The notes beneath the pieces are model-generated. The model was not told the DNA's origin. It did not search any database and worked only from the letters and a program-made list of their open reading frames with translations. Below, one piece after another: positions 17,242-26,596 of a stretch of 62,340 nucleotides of DNA; the stretch's first letter is position 1; each line of letters starts with the position of its first letter. The stretch is from an uncultured Eubacterium sp. (lineage in GTDB: Bacteria > Bacillota > Clostridia > Lachnospirales > Lachnospiraceae): positions 1-62,340 of the forward strand of contig CAPAOV010000017.1 in NCBI GenBank assembly GCA_948579355.1, in the 5' to 3' direction. The translations under genes and the position numbers were made by a program.

Positions 17242-20200
17242 TTAATCTATATCTTTTTCCGTTATATCTTTCTTGCGGTTAAACATATCATAAATACATG
17301 GTACGACAAACAAAGTCAGAAGCGTACCGTAAATCAATCCTCCAATGGTAACAATCGCCATCGGCCTCGTCATATCCGTTCCCATACTGTTTCCGGCTAT
17401 CATTGGCACAAGACCCAGTACTGTCGTGACTGCCGTCATCAGAATCGGGCGGAGACGGGTGACGCCGGCTTCCTTTATCGCCTGCCGCTTCTCCATCCCT
17501 CCACGCCGCAGTTGGTTGATATAATCAACAAGCACAATACCATTATTTACAATAATACCCGCCAACATGACAAAACCAATCATGGCGATAACGCTCACAT
17601 CACTACCGGATATCCAAAGACCGAGGAAACCACCGGTAAAGGCAAGCGGAATCGTAAACAAAATGATAAACGGCGATAACAGGGATTGGAACTGCGCCAC
17701 CATAATCAGATACATGAGGATAACACCTAACAGCATCATCAAAAGTACCTGCCCCATCGCTTCCATCGTCGCTTCATTTTCACCATCGAAAATAATTTCG
17801 TATCCCGCCGGCGCCTTGTAATCTTTCAGCGCACGTTCCACATCAGCGGCAACATCGCTTATGATAAATCCCTCGTCTATTTCTGCCTTAACGGTAAGAA
17901 CTCTCATCTGCCCGTCATGCAAAATATTATTCGGCGAATCCGCTACTTTAAAATCGGCAATCTTACTTAACTTTACTTTTTTATTTTTCTTCGTCGCAGG
18001 GTCGGTATAGTCTATCTTCATATTCCGGATATCCTTGCGCGTCAATGACTCATCCACGGATGATTCCACGTAGATACCTAGATTATCCGTATCCGTCGAT
18101 ACGGTCGACACGGAAGAGGCGTCTTTTACTTTCGCATGAATTTGCTGATATACCTGCGCCACGGTAAGGGAGTATTTCATCGCCTTTGCCTTGTCTACTG
18201 CAATGCGGTATTCCTGACCGGCATCCTCCAGACCGTTTGTAATCTCCGACAGACCGTCTACCTCTTCCAGACGTGCCATGATATCCTCCGAGACATTCTG
18301 CAGCTTATCCAAATCTTTTCCTTTTACCATGATAACAACGCCATTGCCCATCAGAGCGCTCATATCCATGGCAGAAGCGTTTACGTCCACTTCGCAATCC
18401 AAATCTCTTGTATTTTCTGTTATCCGGTCTGTAATTTCTTCATTGCTTAACTCCCGCTCTTCTTTGAGCAAAACATACATTGTAACAACATCCTGACCGC
18501 TTCCTCCCGTCAGCATGGACATTGATGAACCACTGCCGATATAGGCGCCCACCGTTTCCACATCCGGCACTTCGCGGATTCTCTCCATCGCCTCATTGGA
18601 AATCTTCTTTGTTTCTTTTAAATCCGTATCTTCTTCTAACGTGAGGCTGACCGTCATCTGCGTGCTCTCCATCTCCGGCATCATCGAGAAGCCGCGGCGG
18701 AACGAGAGTGCAGCAAACAGAATAAGAAACACAATGGAACCTGCAAAGACAAGCCATTTGAAGCGGAGAACCCCGCCAATCAGTTTTCCGTATATGCGCT
18801 GCATCGCCCCCACAATGCGAAATTCTTTTGTCGTAACATGCTTAATCATACCGGCCGACATCGCAGGCACAAGCGTCAGCGCCACGAGCAGACTGGCTCC
18901 CAGCGTATAAGCAAGCGTCAACGCCAAATCAACAAAAAGCTGTTTTGTAACACCCTCTGTAAAAATAATCGGTGAAAATACGCAAACGGTTGTGAGGGTC
19001 GAGGCAATAATCGCTCCCGCCACCTGTTTGGCGCCCTCCACTGCCGCCTTGCGGGTAGAATACCCCTCCTGTTTCAAACGGAAAATGTTTTCAATTACGA
19101 CAACCGAGTTATCTACCAGCATGCCGACACCTAATGCCAGACCGGAAAGAGAGATAATATTGAGCGTCACGCCGCTGAAATACATCCCCACAATCGCCGC
19201 CACTACACTGAGCGGAATAGAGCAGGCAACAATCAATGTCGGACGGAAATCCTTTAAGAAGAACAGCAATATTAAAATCGCCAAAATTCCTCCGATAAGT
19301 AAGTTCTGAATGACAGCGTCCACTACAAGGTCAATGTAAACGCCCTGATTCATTAGAATGGAAATGTGCAGTCCTTCGTTTTCCTCCTCCAGTTTTTGGA
19401 AACGTTTTTCCAAGTCTCCCGTCACATCACCGGTAGAAAATCCGGACTGCTTCTGCATCGTGACCAAAACTGCCGGATTGCCATTGACAACGGTATATAC
19501 ATCATCGCTGTTGTCCGTTACGGCCACGTCTGCGACATCGCTCAGCAAAATCGGGTCGAGACCGTCGATTCCCAAATCACAAATCACTAAATCTTTTATA
19601 TTATCCGTTGACTGTATCTTATCGCCGACACGCACAAGATAAGAAGCATCGTCTTCCGTCACATAACCGGATGGCATATCAAAGTTTTCTGCCTTTAATA
19701 TGTTTTCCACCATTTCCTTAGTAATAATTTTATTTAAATCCGCATTTTCTTTCGTCGTCTTTCGATTATCTTTAAGCTGCTTTTTGGCATCGTCTAGTTT
19801 AGCCGCGCCACTGTTCATCTGCGCCTCGGATACACTGAGCTGAATACTTGCCAGAATTTTTTGCTTATTCAACTGCTCTAACGCTTCTGTCGTCGATATC
19901 TTTCCCTGTTGCAGCTTCTTTTTCGTCGCCGTCAGTTTTTTCAGACCACTGGCGATTTTTTTCTTTGCCGTTGTTATCTTTTTCTTATTAGCTTGCAGCG
20001 TCGGCTCCTGCTTTTCCAACTCCTGCAAACTGCCCTGTGCCTGCGAAAGATTTTTCGACAACTCCTGTATCTTATCCGGCAATTCATTTTCTTTGAGGCC
20101 GTTCTGCTCCAACTGACCGCGGACTACCTGCAATTGTGTCTTCACTGCAGCCAGAGAAGTTCTCAGCTCCTGCGGCGCCTTATCGCCGAGAGCGTCTATC

Positions 20201-21186
20201 TGTGATTGCAGCGACGTCTCCTGCGCCGTCAACTGTTTCAAGCTTGACTGCAGCGTTTCCATTTGCGATTTCGCTGTCTGCAATGTCTTAACCGTTGCCT
20301 GCAGCGATGCCTTGTTGGCCGCTACCGTTGCCAGTCCGGTATTCACCTGCTTCTCCGTCTTTTCTAATGTCTTTTTCTGCTCTTTTATCTGCTTAATGTT
20401 CTCATCAATCGTCTTCAGACCCTCTCGGATTTGCTCCGAGGCAGAATTTAACTTTGTCTCCCCTTTGGCAATCTTATCTGCCGCCTTTTCCTTGCCATCC
20501 TCTAACTTTTCTTTCCCGTCTTCAATCTTTTTCTTACCCTTATCTATCTTCTCCTGTGCGTCAGAAAGCTTACCGTCAATGGCATCCTGAACGATTTCAT
20601 TCATTTTGTCGAGCTTCTTCTGCTGAAGCAGCACCTGAATCTTCTTTTCCACGGCGCCGGATTCATTGACCGAAGCAACGCCCTCCACACTTTCCAGTTC
20701 CGGTATAATATCCTGTTTCGCCCGCTTTGTCACCTCTGTACTTTCCAGCTTATCATAGTCTAGGGCCGCTACCATAATCGGCATCATATCCGGATTGAGT
20801 TTCATAATCGTCGGACTGCCTATATTTTCCTCCCACTGTGCCGTGACCATATCCAGATTTTCCCGCATATCTACAGTTGTAGAACCCATATCCGTGCCGT
20901 CATTAAATTCCATGATTACTACCGACATATTGTTAATCGACATGGACTGCACTTCTTTTACATTATTAATACGGGCCATAGACTGCTCGACCGGCTCCGT
21001 GACAGCCTTTTCCACCTCTTCGGGACTGGCCCCCGGATATGTTGTCATAACAATCGCATACGGAAATTCCATACTTGGCAGAAAATCCGTACTCATATTA
21101 CGAAATGACAGAAAACCAAGAACCAATATAATAACCACGCCTACAAAAACTGTAAACGGTTTTCTAACACTGAATTTTGATAACAC
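17242..21186 (-). CDS. RND-family efflux transporter with long coiled-coil insert
   Basis: A 1314-residue inner-membrane exporter of the AcrB/HAE type, with a GTG start preceded by AAAGGGGGG. The N-terminal helix, the porter sequences (PEVEKAVTEPVEQSMARIN-like block) and two sets of transmembrane helices are clear; VLALGVGMLVDNSVVV-type helix 4 and VMLAGIIVNNGIVLVDYIN are typical proton-relay regions. Between about residues 195 and 490 the first porter domain carries a Lys/Glu/Gln-rich coiled coil of nearly 300 residues, which AcrB (about 1050 residues) lacks. No separate membrane-fusion protein gene is adjacent, so the insert may do part of that work. Related Firmicute proteins include SwrC. 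Substrate unknown. It has its own promoter and precedes murI. Confidence 0.9.
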   Translation of the reverse strand: MLSKFSVRKPFTVFVGVVIILVLGFLSFRNMSTDFLPSMEFPYAIVMTTYPGASPEEVEKAVTEPVEQSMARINNVKEVQSMSINNMSVVIMEFNDGTDMGSTTVDMRENLDMVTAQWEENIGSPTIMKLNPDMMPIMVAALDYDKLESTEVTKRAKQDIIPELESVEGVASVNESGAVEKKIQVLLQQKKLDKMNEIVQDAIDGKLSDAQEKIDKGKKKIEDGKEKLEDGKEKAADKIAKGETKLNSASEQIREGLKTIDENIKQIKEQKKTLEKTEKQVNTGLATVAANKASLQATVKTLQTAKSQMETLQSSLKQLTAQETSLQSQIDALGDKAPQELRTSLAAVKTQLQVVRGQLEQNGLKENELPDKIQELSKNLSQAQGSLQELEKQEPTLQANKKKITTAKKKIASGLKKLTATKKKLQQGKISTTEALEQLNKQKILASIQLSVSEAQMNSGAAKLDDAKKQLKDNRKTTKENADLNKIITKEMVENILKAENFDMPSGYVTEDDASYLVRVGDKIQSTDNIKDLVICDLGIDGLDPILLSDVADVAVTDNSDDVYTVVNGNPAVLVTMQKQSGFSTGDVTGDLEKRFQKLEEENEGLHISILMNQGVYIDLVVDAVIQNLLIGGILAILILLFFLKDFRPTLIVACSIPLSVVAAIVGMYFSGVTLNIISLSGLALGVGMLVDNSVVVIENIFRLKQEGYSTRKAAVEGAKQVAGAIIASTLTTVCVFSPIIFTEGVTKQLFVDLALTLAYTLGASLLVALTLVPAMSAGMIKHVTTKEFRIVGAMQRIYGKLIGGVLRFKWLVFAGSIVFLILFAALSFRRGFSMMPEMESTQMTVSLTLEEDTDLKETKKISNEAMERIREVPDVETVGAYIGSGSSMSMLTGGSGQDVVTMYVLLKEERELSNEEITDRITENTRDLDCEVDVNASAMDMSALMGNGVVIMVKGKDLDKLQNVSEDIMARLEEVDGLSEITNGLEDAGQEYRIAVDKAKAMKYSLTVAQVYQQIHAKVKDASSVSTVSTDTDNLGIYVESSVDESLTRKDIRNMKIDYTDPATKKNKKVKLSKIADFKVADSPNNILHDGQMRVLTVKAEIDEGFIISDVAADVERALKDYKAPAGYEIIFDGENEATMEAMGQVLLMMLLGVILMYLIMVAQFQSLLSPFIILFTIPLAFTGGFLGLWISGSDVSVIAMIGFVMLAGIIVNNGIVLVDYINQLRRGGMEKRQAIKEAGVTRLRPILMTAVTTVLGLVPMIAGNSMGTDMTRPMAIVTIGGLIYGTLLTLFVVPCIYDMFNRKKDITEKDID

Positions 21187-21227
21187 TCATATGCCCCCCT
21201 TTAAAATCAAGTTGTCAATTACCTTTC

Positions 21228-21256
21228 ATTGTAACATTATCCAATAATAGGTTCAA
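21228..21256 (-). promoter_or_regulatory. Sigma-A-type promoter of the RND-murI unit
   Basis: Minus-strand TTGAAC (21256-21251), a 17-base spacer and TACAAT (21233-21228) lie 42 bases before the GTG start. This gives the exporter and murI transcription independent of the upstream ftsEX genes. Confidence 0.7.
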
Positions 21257-21303
21257 CTATGAAACGAAAGCATATTGTGAAAAAAGTGTGTCCTCATGGT
21301 TTT

Positions 21304-22509
21304 CTATTGTACTATTTTTTCTTCCAGAACTTCCTGTGCTTTTTGAAGCTGAATATCTTTCTTTCCTCCCAACTGCTCCGAATCGCCGGCGCTCTTAACT
21401 TCCACATCCGGCGTCAAGCCTTTCCCCTGTATACAGCGTTTGCTCGGGAGAAGATATTCCCCTGTCGTCAGTTTAATTCCACCCCCACAGGAACTTTCTA
21501 ATGAAAAGACGGTCTGTACAATCCCTTTGCCAAAACTTTTTGTGCCGAGCAAAACAGCCGCCTTGCGGTCCTGCATGCAGCCGGCAAATACTTCCGAAGC
21601 GCTCGCGCTCCCCTCGTTAATTAAAACTACTACCGGCTTGTCAAAATGCTGTTCATCGGTAGATGTATACAGTTTATCTCCCTTTACGCGATTTTTTTCC
21701 GTAATAAGCTCACCCTTTGGCAGCATATAATCGAGCATCTCAATCGTCGCCGTCAAGGAACCGCCCCCATTATTGCGTAAATCAATAATCAAGCCCTTTT
21801 CGCCCTCTTTTTCCAGTCGGGAAACGGCATCTTTAAATTGTTTGACGGTCTCTTTATCAAAACGGGAAACGCATACATATCCCATCTTCCCTTTCAGCAT
21901 CTTACTCGTCACCGTCTGTACAATAATCTTTTCACAGACTACGGTTACCTCCTTGGAGACGGTCTCCCCATTCTCCTTGCGCAGAACTGTCAGTACCGAC
22001 TTCTTTCCCTCTTCTCCTTTGATTTGGCTGACCGCTTCCGTCAGACTTATTTTGCGAATCTCCTTACCGTTTATCTTCACAAGTTCGTCTCCGGCTTTCA
22101 ATCCCGCTCTCTCCGCCGGCCGGCCTTTTTGTACCTCTGTTATAATCTTGCTTCCTGTCTTCTCATCCTGACGGATGGAAGCGCCTATTCCCGCATAGTC
22201 CCCCTCGATATTCTCCATACTCTCTTTCAGTTCCTGCGACGTATAATAGACCGAATAGCGGTCTCCCAACGCAGCCACCATTCCTTTCGCTGCATATTCG
22301 GATATCTTCTGCTTCGGAGTATCTTCTTTCCAATAATAGCGGTCAATATAGGATTCTACTACTGTCGCCCTCTCCCATATATCATCTGCTGTCGAGCGGT
22401 TAAATGAGATATGGATACCAAAATACCTTGTTACCACAAGAAACAAAACAATGAGCAGTATCCCCGCTATCATCCCTTTGATAAAACTTATTCTATTACC
22501 CCGTTTCAT
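21304..22509 (-). CDS. S41-family carboxyl-terminal processing protease (CtpA/CtpB type)
   Basis: About 401 residues from the ATG at 22509 (GGAGG upstream). One N-terminal transmembrane helix (about 9-28) anchors it outside the cell. A PDZ domain (AGLKAGDELVKINGKEI, LTVLRKENGE) precedes the S41 catalytic domain. Catalytic residues are the Ser in INEGSASASEVFAG and the Lys in GTKSFGKGIVQ. It ends with GLTPDVEV and an acidic tail. It lies just after the coiled-coil M23 hydrolase gene, the common ftsEX-hydrolase-ctp order of Clostridia, so it may process or regulate that hydrolase. Confidence 0.93.
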   Translation of the reverse strand: MKRGNRISFIKGMIAGILLIVLFLVVTRYFGIHISFNRSTADDIWERATVVESYIDRYYWKEDTPKQKISEYAAKGMVAALGDRYSVYYTSQELKESMENIEGDYAGIGASIRQDEKTGSKIITEVQKGRPAERAGLKAGDELVKINGKEIRKISLTEAVSQIKGEEGKKSVLTVLRKENGETVSKEVTVVCEKIIVQTVTSKMLKGKMGYVCVSRFDKETVKQFKDAVSRLEKEGEKGLIIDLRNNGGGSLTATIEMLDYMLPKGELITEKNRVKGDKLYTSTDEQHFDKPVVVLINEGSASASEVFAGCMQDRKAAVLLGTKSFGKGIVQTVFSLESSCGGGIKLTTGEYLLPSKRCIQGKGLTPDVEVKSAGDSEQLGGKKDIQLQKAQEVLEEKIVQ

Positions 22510-22525
22510 TACTATCCTCCATTCT

Positions 22526-23725
22526 CTATCTTGAAACATAATTAAGCGGATTCACATACGTTCCGTTTTTTGATACCCCGAAATGTAAATGAGGGCCTGT
22601 GGAAATGCCCGTGGAACCGACATAACCGATTACTTGTCCCTTGCTGACAGAATCTCCGGCTTTTACAATCCGGCGGGAACAATGCATATAGACGGTATAA
22701 AGACGTTTTCCGTGCGATATCATAATGTAGTTACCGGCGCTTGAACTATACGTCGACGTCACGACGCGTCCGCTTCCCGCTGCTAACACAGGAGTTCCGG
22801 AGGCAATCGCCAAATCCACCCCCCGATGGTAACTGCTGGCTCCCGCTCTCGGACTCTTTCTCGGCCCAAAAGACGAAGAGATGCGTCCGGCGCCGCCGCT
22901 GAGCGGCCAGCGAAGCCCTGAGTGGGAGGCCGTCTCGTCGGAATCGTCTCCCTCCACCCCTTGCTCTCTGTCTATCTCTTCCTGCTTTTTCTGCAGAAGT
23001 TCTTCTACCTTATTCTCTGCGTCAATCGCCTGACGGATGTACTCGTCCGCTCGTTCCTGCGAAGAATCCAGCTTTTCATTATATTTTTTTATTTCTTCTT
23101 TCTTTTTCTTTTTGAGTTCTGCGACATATTGCTTTTCTGTCTTTGTTTCGCTTTCCAGTTCTAACAGTTCATTCCGTCTTCTCTGTAAGTCCTTTTCCTG
23201 TGCGCTCACTTCACTTTTTATCTTCCGAAAATTTGTAAAAACCCGGTTGTCATAACTGCTAATCTTCTCTACATATTCGGAGCGTCCGAGTAGGCTCGAC
23301 ATACTCGTAGCACCAAAAATAATCTGCCAATATTCTCCATTGCCATTTTCATACATATATTTTATGCGCTTTTTCATCGTGATATACTGCTTTTGCTCCT
23401 CTTTCTGAGCCTGCTTCAGGTTCTTGTCAGCCGTTTTTAATTCCGCATTCGCTTTCGCTATTTTCTCCCCCAGCTCTTCCAGTGATTCTTCTAATTCTCC
23501 GGTCTTTTTGTCCAATTTTTCAATATAAACGAGCGACTTCTCCCTCACCTTTTCTATCTCCTGTATTTCCTTTTGAAGCCCGGCCGCCTTTTTTTCGAAA
23601 CTCTTCTGTTTTTTCTCTTCCTCTTTGATTTCTCTGTCATAATTAACTGCCTGTGTGTGGCTTCCCGCCAAAACAAGAAAAAGGGCGCAGAACAAGGCAA
23701 TCCGCATAACATAACGCTTTCGCAT
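22526..23725 (-). CDS. Coiled-coil M23 murein hydrolase (EnvC/PcsB-like FtsEX partner)
   Basis: A 399-residue secreted protein. A signal peptide (about 1-26, ending HTQA) is followed by a long alpha-helical coiled coil at ~28-255, rich in Lys/Glu, then a C-terminal M23 domain. Zinc-site motifs are intact: YHRGVDLA (HxxxD) and GPHLHFGVS (HxH), so unlike E. coli EnvC it should itself be catalytic. It lies directly downstream of ftsX; in characterised systems FtsEX drives opening of such a coiled-coil hydrolase at the division site. That role is inferred from this position and architecture. Confidence 0.92.
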   Translation of the reverse strand: MRKRYVMRIALFCALFLVLAGSHTQAVNYDREIKEEEKKQKSFEKKAAGLQKEIQEIEKVREKSLVYIEKLDKKTGELEESLEELGEKIAKANAELKTADKNLKQAQKEEQKQYITMKKRIKYMYENGNGEYWQIIFGATSMSSLLGRSEYVEKISSYDNRVFTNFRKIKSEVSAQEKDLQRRRNELLELESETKTEKQYVAELKKKKKEEIKKYNEKLDSSQERADEYIRQAIDAENKVEELLQKKQEEIDREQGVEGDDSDETASHSGLRWPLSGGAGRISSSFGPRKSPRAGASSYHRGVDLAIASGTPVLAAGSGRVVTSTYSSSAGNYIMISHGKRLYTVYMHCSRRIVKAGDSVSKGQVIGYVGSTGISTGPHLHFGVSKNGTYVNPLNYVSR

Positions 23726-23744
23726 TTCAACCTCTCCTTTATTG

Positions 23745-24656
23745 TCAAATATTCAAATTGCGCCTTACCGTTATAAAACTGCCAGCAAATCCAATCCCCA
23801 TCCCAACGATAAGGGAGAGCGGCACCAGCACGGAAAAGACCTGTCCGGCAGATAGGAATGATAATTCCTGTGCAAACAAGGAAAAGTGACTGTGAACATA
23901 CTGTATCAATCTTCCATAAGTAAGGGACAGAACAAGAAGCGGAAGTATGGCTCCCACCAGGCCGATGACAATTCCCTCCACAATAAACGGCGCCCAGATA
24001 AAGAAATCCGCCGCCCCCATAAGACGCATGATGGCAATCTCCTGACGTCGGACAACGATTCCGGTGGCAATGGTAGAATGGATTAAAAAGACCGATACTA
24101 AAAGCAGCACCGTTATCAACACTATCGTTATCACTCCCACAAGCTGATTAAAGTTCGATAAACCGCCCGCCACCTCGTCTGATTTCTTGATATCCCTTAT
24201 TCCTGCAACGGTTTTTAGGTATTCTACAAGTGTATCCTGCTTGGCAATATCCGTTAGGTATATTTCATAAGAGGCGGAATCCGCCAACGGATTATCGTCT
24301 CCAAAGCTCTCTATCAAATCCGGCGAATCGGCAAAATTCTCCTCTTTGAACCGCTTCCATGCCTCTTCCGCCGACACAAAAATAATCTTGTCAACTTCCT
24401 CTCTTGTGCGAATCGCATCGCCTATCATTTGAATGCCCTGTTCTGTTATAGTTTCATCAAAAAAGACCGAAACTCCGACCGAATGTTCCGCGCTGTGAAC
24501 AATATGCTGAAAATTGCCGAGCACAAAATAGAACAATCCAAAGACAAACAGACACGCCGCAACCGTTCCCACCGAAGCCAGAGTAAACATACGGTTCTTC
24601 CTCAAATTCACAATCCCCTGTTTGAGGCTATATAAAAATAGGTTAATCCCTTTCAT
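23745..24656 (-). CDS. ftsX: Cell division protein FtsX
   Basis: About 303 residues. There is one transmembrane helix near the N-terminus (TLASVGTVAACLFVFGLFYF), an extracellular domain of ~110 residues, then three C-terminal helices around VVRRQEIAIMRLMGA, the cytoplasmic FtsX/MacB signature. It forms the membrane part of the FtsEX ABC complex, which transmits ATP hydrolysis to a peptidoglycan hydrolase outside. The start at 24656 (MKGINLF) has GGCGGG at normal spacing; an ATG six bases earlier is too close to it. It overlaps the ftsE 3' end, so the two are co-translated. Confidence 0.94.
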   Translation of the reverse strand: MKGINLFLYSLKQGIVNLRKNRMFTLASVGTVAACLFVFGLFYFVLGNFQHIVHSAEHSVGVSVFFDETITEQGIQMIGDAIRTREEVDKIIFVSAEEAWKRFKEENFADSPDLIESFGDDNPLADSASYEIYLTDIAKQDTLVEYLKTVAGIRDIKKSDEVAGGLSNFNQLVGVITIVLITVLLLVSVFLIHSTIATGIVVRRQEIAIMRLMGAADFFIWAPFIVEGIVIGLVGAILPLLVLSLTYGRLIQYVHSHFSLFAQELSFLSAGQVFSVLVPLSLIVGMGIGFAGSFITVRRNLNI

Positions 24657-25359
24657 ATTCATACCCGCCTTTTTTGTCGTCGCGAACTAAATGCCCCTCC
24701 TCTAAAGTAATCACTCGCTTCTGCATAATGTCCACCACATCGTTGTTATGAGTGACGACTACAACTGTAGTCCCCATCTTATTCACTTCCTGCAGCAACA
24801 TCATAATATCCCACGCCGTCTCTGAATCTAAGTTTCCGGTAGGCTCATCGGCCAGTAAAATGGCGGGACGGTTGACTAACGCTCTGGCAATCGCCACACG
24901 CTGCTGTTCTCCTCCCGACAATTCATGCGGATAGGCGTCCGCTTTCCCTTTCAAATCAACCATCTCCAGCATAATCGGAACATTAATGGCAATCTGCCTC
25001 TTGGGCACTCCGATTATCTGCTGCGCAAACGCAATATTGTCGTACACCGTCTTTTTCCCCAGCAGCCGGAAATCCTGAAACACCACGCCGATTTGACGGC
25101 GGTACACAGACACTTGTTTTCTCTTTAATTCCGTAACCTGCCGCCCTCCCACAAAAAGCCGTCCTCCGGTCGGATTCAGTTCTTTCAGAAGCAATTTAAT
25201 AAAAGTGGATTTGCCGGACCCACTTTTACCTACTACAAAAACAAATTCCCCTTTATGAATCCGAATTGATATATCGTGCAGAGCGTCTACTCCCTCTGTA
25301 TACTGCTTCGAAATATGCTCCATAGCAATCATGGGAATCACTTTTTTTCTGCTTTCCAT
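24643..25359 (-). CDS. ftsE: Cell division ATP-binding protein FtsE
   Basis: A 238-residue ABC ATPase: Walker A GKSGSGKST at about 44-52, signature LSGGEQQRVAIARAL, Walker B ILLADEPTGNLD, and the H-loop VVVTHN. It partners FtsX. The start at 25359 has AGGAAGG upstream, giving about nine more residues than many homologues; an internal ATG at 25332 lacks a site. It begins 30 bp after the CdaR-type regulator stop, so the operon probably starts at the promoter near 26510. Confidence 0.94.
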   Translation of the reverse strand: MESRKKVIPMIAMEHISKQYTEGVDALHDISIRIHKGEFVFVVGKSGSGKSTFIKLLLKELNPTGGRLFVGGRQVTELKRKQVSVYRRQIGVVFQDFRLLGKKTVYDNIAFAQQIIGVPKRQIAINVPIMLEMVDLKGKADAYPHELSGGEQQRVAIARALVNRPAILLADEPTGNLDSETAWDIMMLLQEVNKMGTTVVVVTHNNDVVDIMQKRVITLEEGHLVRDDKKGGYEYERD

Positions 25360-25389
25360 CCCGTCAGTCCTTCCTCAATCCTCTGACTC

Positions 25390-26478
25390 TCAATAATCAA
25401 TCGTCTCCAGATAATTCATATATTTTACAACCATCAGGGCAATCCGAAACGTAATCGCATCCTCAAAAATACGAAGGTCAAGCCCCGTACTCTTCTGCAG
25501 CTTATCTAAACGGTACACAAGAGTATTTCGATGAATGTATAGTTGTCGGGAAGTTTCCGAGACGTTCAGATTATTCTCGAAAAATTTGTTAATCGTCGAC
25601 AACGTTTCCTCGTCAAATCTGTCCGGTGTATTATCTGCAAAAATTTCTTTAATAAACATCTTGCAAAGCGGCAGCGGCAACTGATAAATCAGCCGGCCAA
25701 TGCCTAAATTGCTATACGCCATAACTTTTTTGTCGCTGTAAAATATTTTACCGACATCCAGCGACATTTTTGCCTCTTTATAAGAGCGCGAAACTTCTTT
25801 AATGTCTTTGACAATCGTACCGTACGCCACATGAACCCGCGACATCGCCTCCGTATTGAGCATATCTACAATCACCTGTGCTGTCTTCTCCAAATCGTCA
25901 TACGTTTCTTTCTCCGACAATTCTTTTACCAAAATTATATTTTTCTCATCAACCGCAGTAATAAAATCTTTGTTTGCACCGGCAAAGAGGCCGCGGACAG
26001 TCTCCAGCGCCCCATTATCTTTTTCTTTGCTTGTCTCAATAATAAACACGACGCGACGCGCATTCATTTCAATATGTAATTTTTTAGCGCGGTTAAATAT
26101 ATCAACAAGAAGAAGATTATCTAATAACAGATTTTTTATAAAATTGTCCTTGTCGTAGCGCTCCTTATAGGCAACCAACAGGTTTTGGATTTGGAAGACT
26201 ACAATCTTACCAATCGTATAAACTTCCTCGGCATCCCCTTTGGCAATCACAACATATTCCAACTGGCTCTCATCAAACACTTTAAAAAACTGATACCCCT
26301 GTAATACCTGACTATCTGCGGGCGAATCTACAAACGGGCGAACCAGTCGCTCATACTCATGGTTTCCATTTGTCGTCTCTGCCAATATATTGCCTTCTAT
26401 GTCTACCACACTGAGGTCAATCTTCGTAATCCCCCTAATACCATCAATCGTATTTTGCAAAATCTGATTTGATATCAT
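25390..26478 (-). CDS. CdaR-family transcriptional regulator (PucR-type HTH)
   Basis: A 362-residue regulator from the ATG at 26478 (GAGGAGG upstream). The N-terminal ~130 residues are a sugar-diacid-recognition-like sensor (QILQNTIDGIRGITKIDLSVVD). The middle is a GGDEF-like degenerate domain, and the C-terminal ~60 residues are the PucR helix-turn-helix (LNVSETSRQLYIHRNTLVYRLDKLQ). Such proteins control sugar-acid or purine use. Here there is no catabolic operon beside it; it precedes ftsE by 30 bp and may regulate the maltose-type ATPase gene upstream or its own operon. Confidence 0.88.
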   Translation of the reverse strand: MISNQILQNTIDGIRGITKIDLSVVDIEGNILAETTNGNHEYERLVRPFVDSPADSQVLQGYQFFKVFDESQLEYVVIAKGDAEEVYTIGKIVVFQIQNLLVAYKERYDKDNFIKNLLLDNLLLVDIFNRAKKLHIEMNARRVVFIIETSKEKDNGALETVRGLFAGANKDFITAVDEKNIILVKELSEKETYDDLEKTAQVIVDMLNTEAMSRVHVAYGTIVKDIKEVSRSYKEAKMSLDVGKIFYSDKKVMAYSNLGIGRLIYQLPLPLCKMFIKEIFADNTPDRFDEETLSTINKFFENNLNVSETSRQLYIHRNTLVYRLDKLQKSTGLDLRIFEDAITFRIALMVVKYMNYLETIDY

Positions 26479-26509
26479 GTATACCTCCTCATTTTTCCAT
26501 TTGCACCTA

Positions 26510-26538
26510 ATTGTAACACTTTTGCGGTTAAAAGTAAA
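26510..26538 (-). promoter_or_regulatory. Promoter candidate of the CdaR-ftsEX operon
   Basis: Minus-strand TACAAT (26515-26510) is preceded at 17 bases by TTTACT (26538-26533), a weak -35 that overlaps the foot of the ugpC terminator stem. Confidence 0.5.
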
Positions 26539-26577
26539 GGCGCTCACCGATGGAAATATTTCCATTGATAAGCGCCT
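26538..26577 (-). terminator. Terminator after the sugar ABC ATPase gene
   Basis: A minus-strand hairpin: AGGCGCT (26577-26571) pairs with AGCGCCT (26544-26538), enclosing the 14-base palindrome TGGAAATATTTCCA at 26551-26564. A U-rich tail (TTACTTTTAA) follows. It lies just 19 bp past the stop. Confidence 0.8.
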
Positions 26578-26596
26578 GAAAAGCTCATTTTATTAA

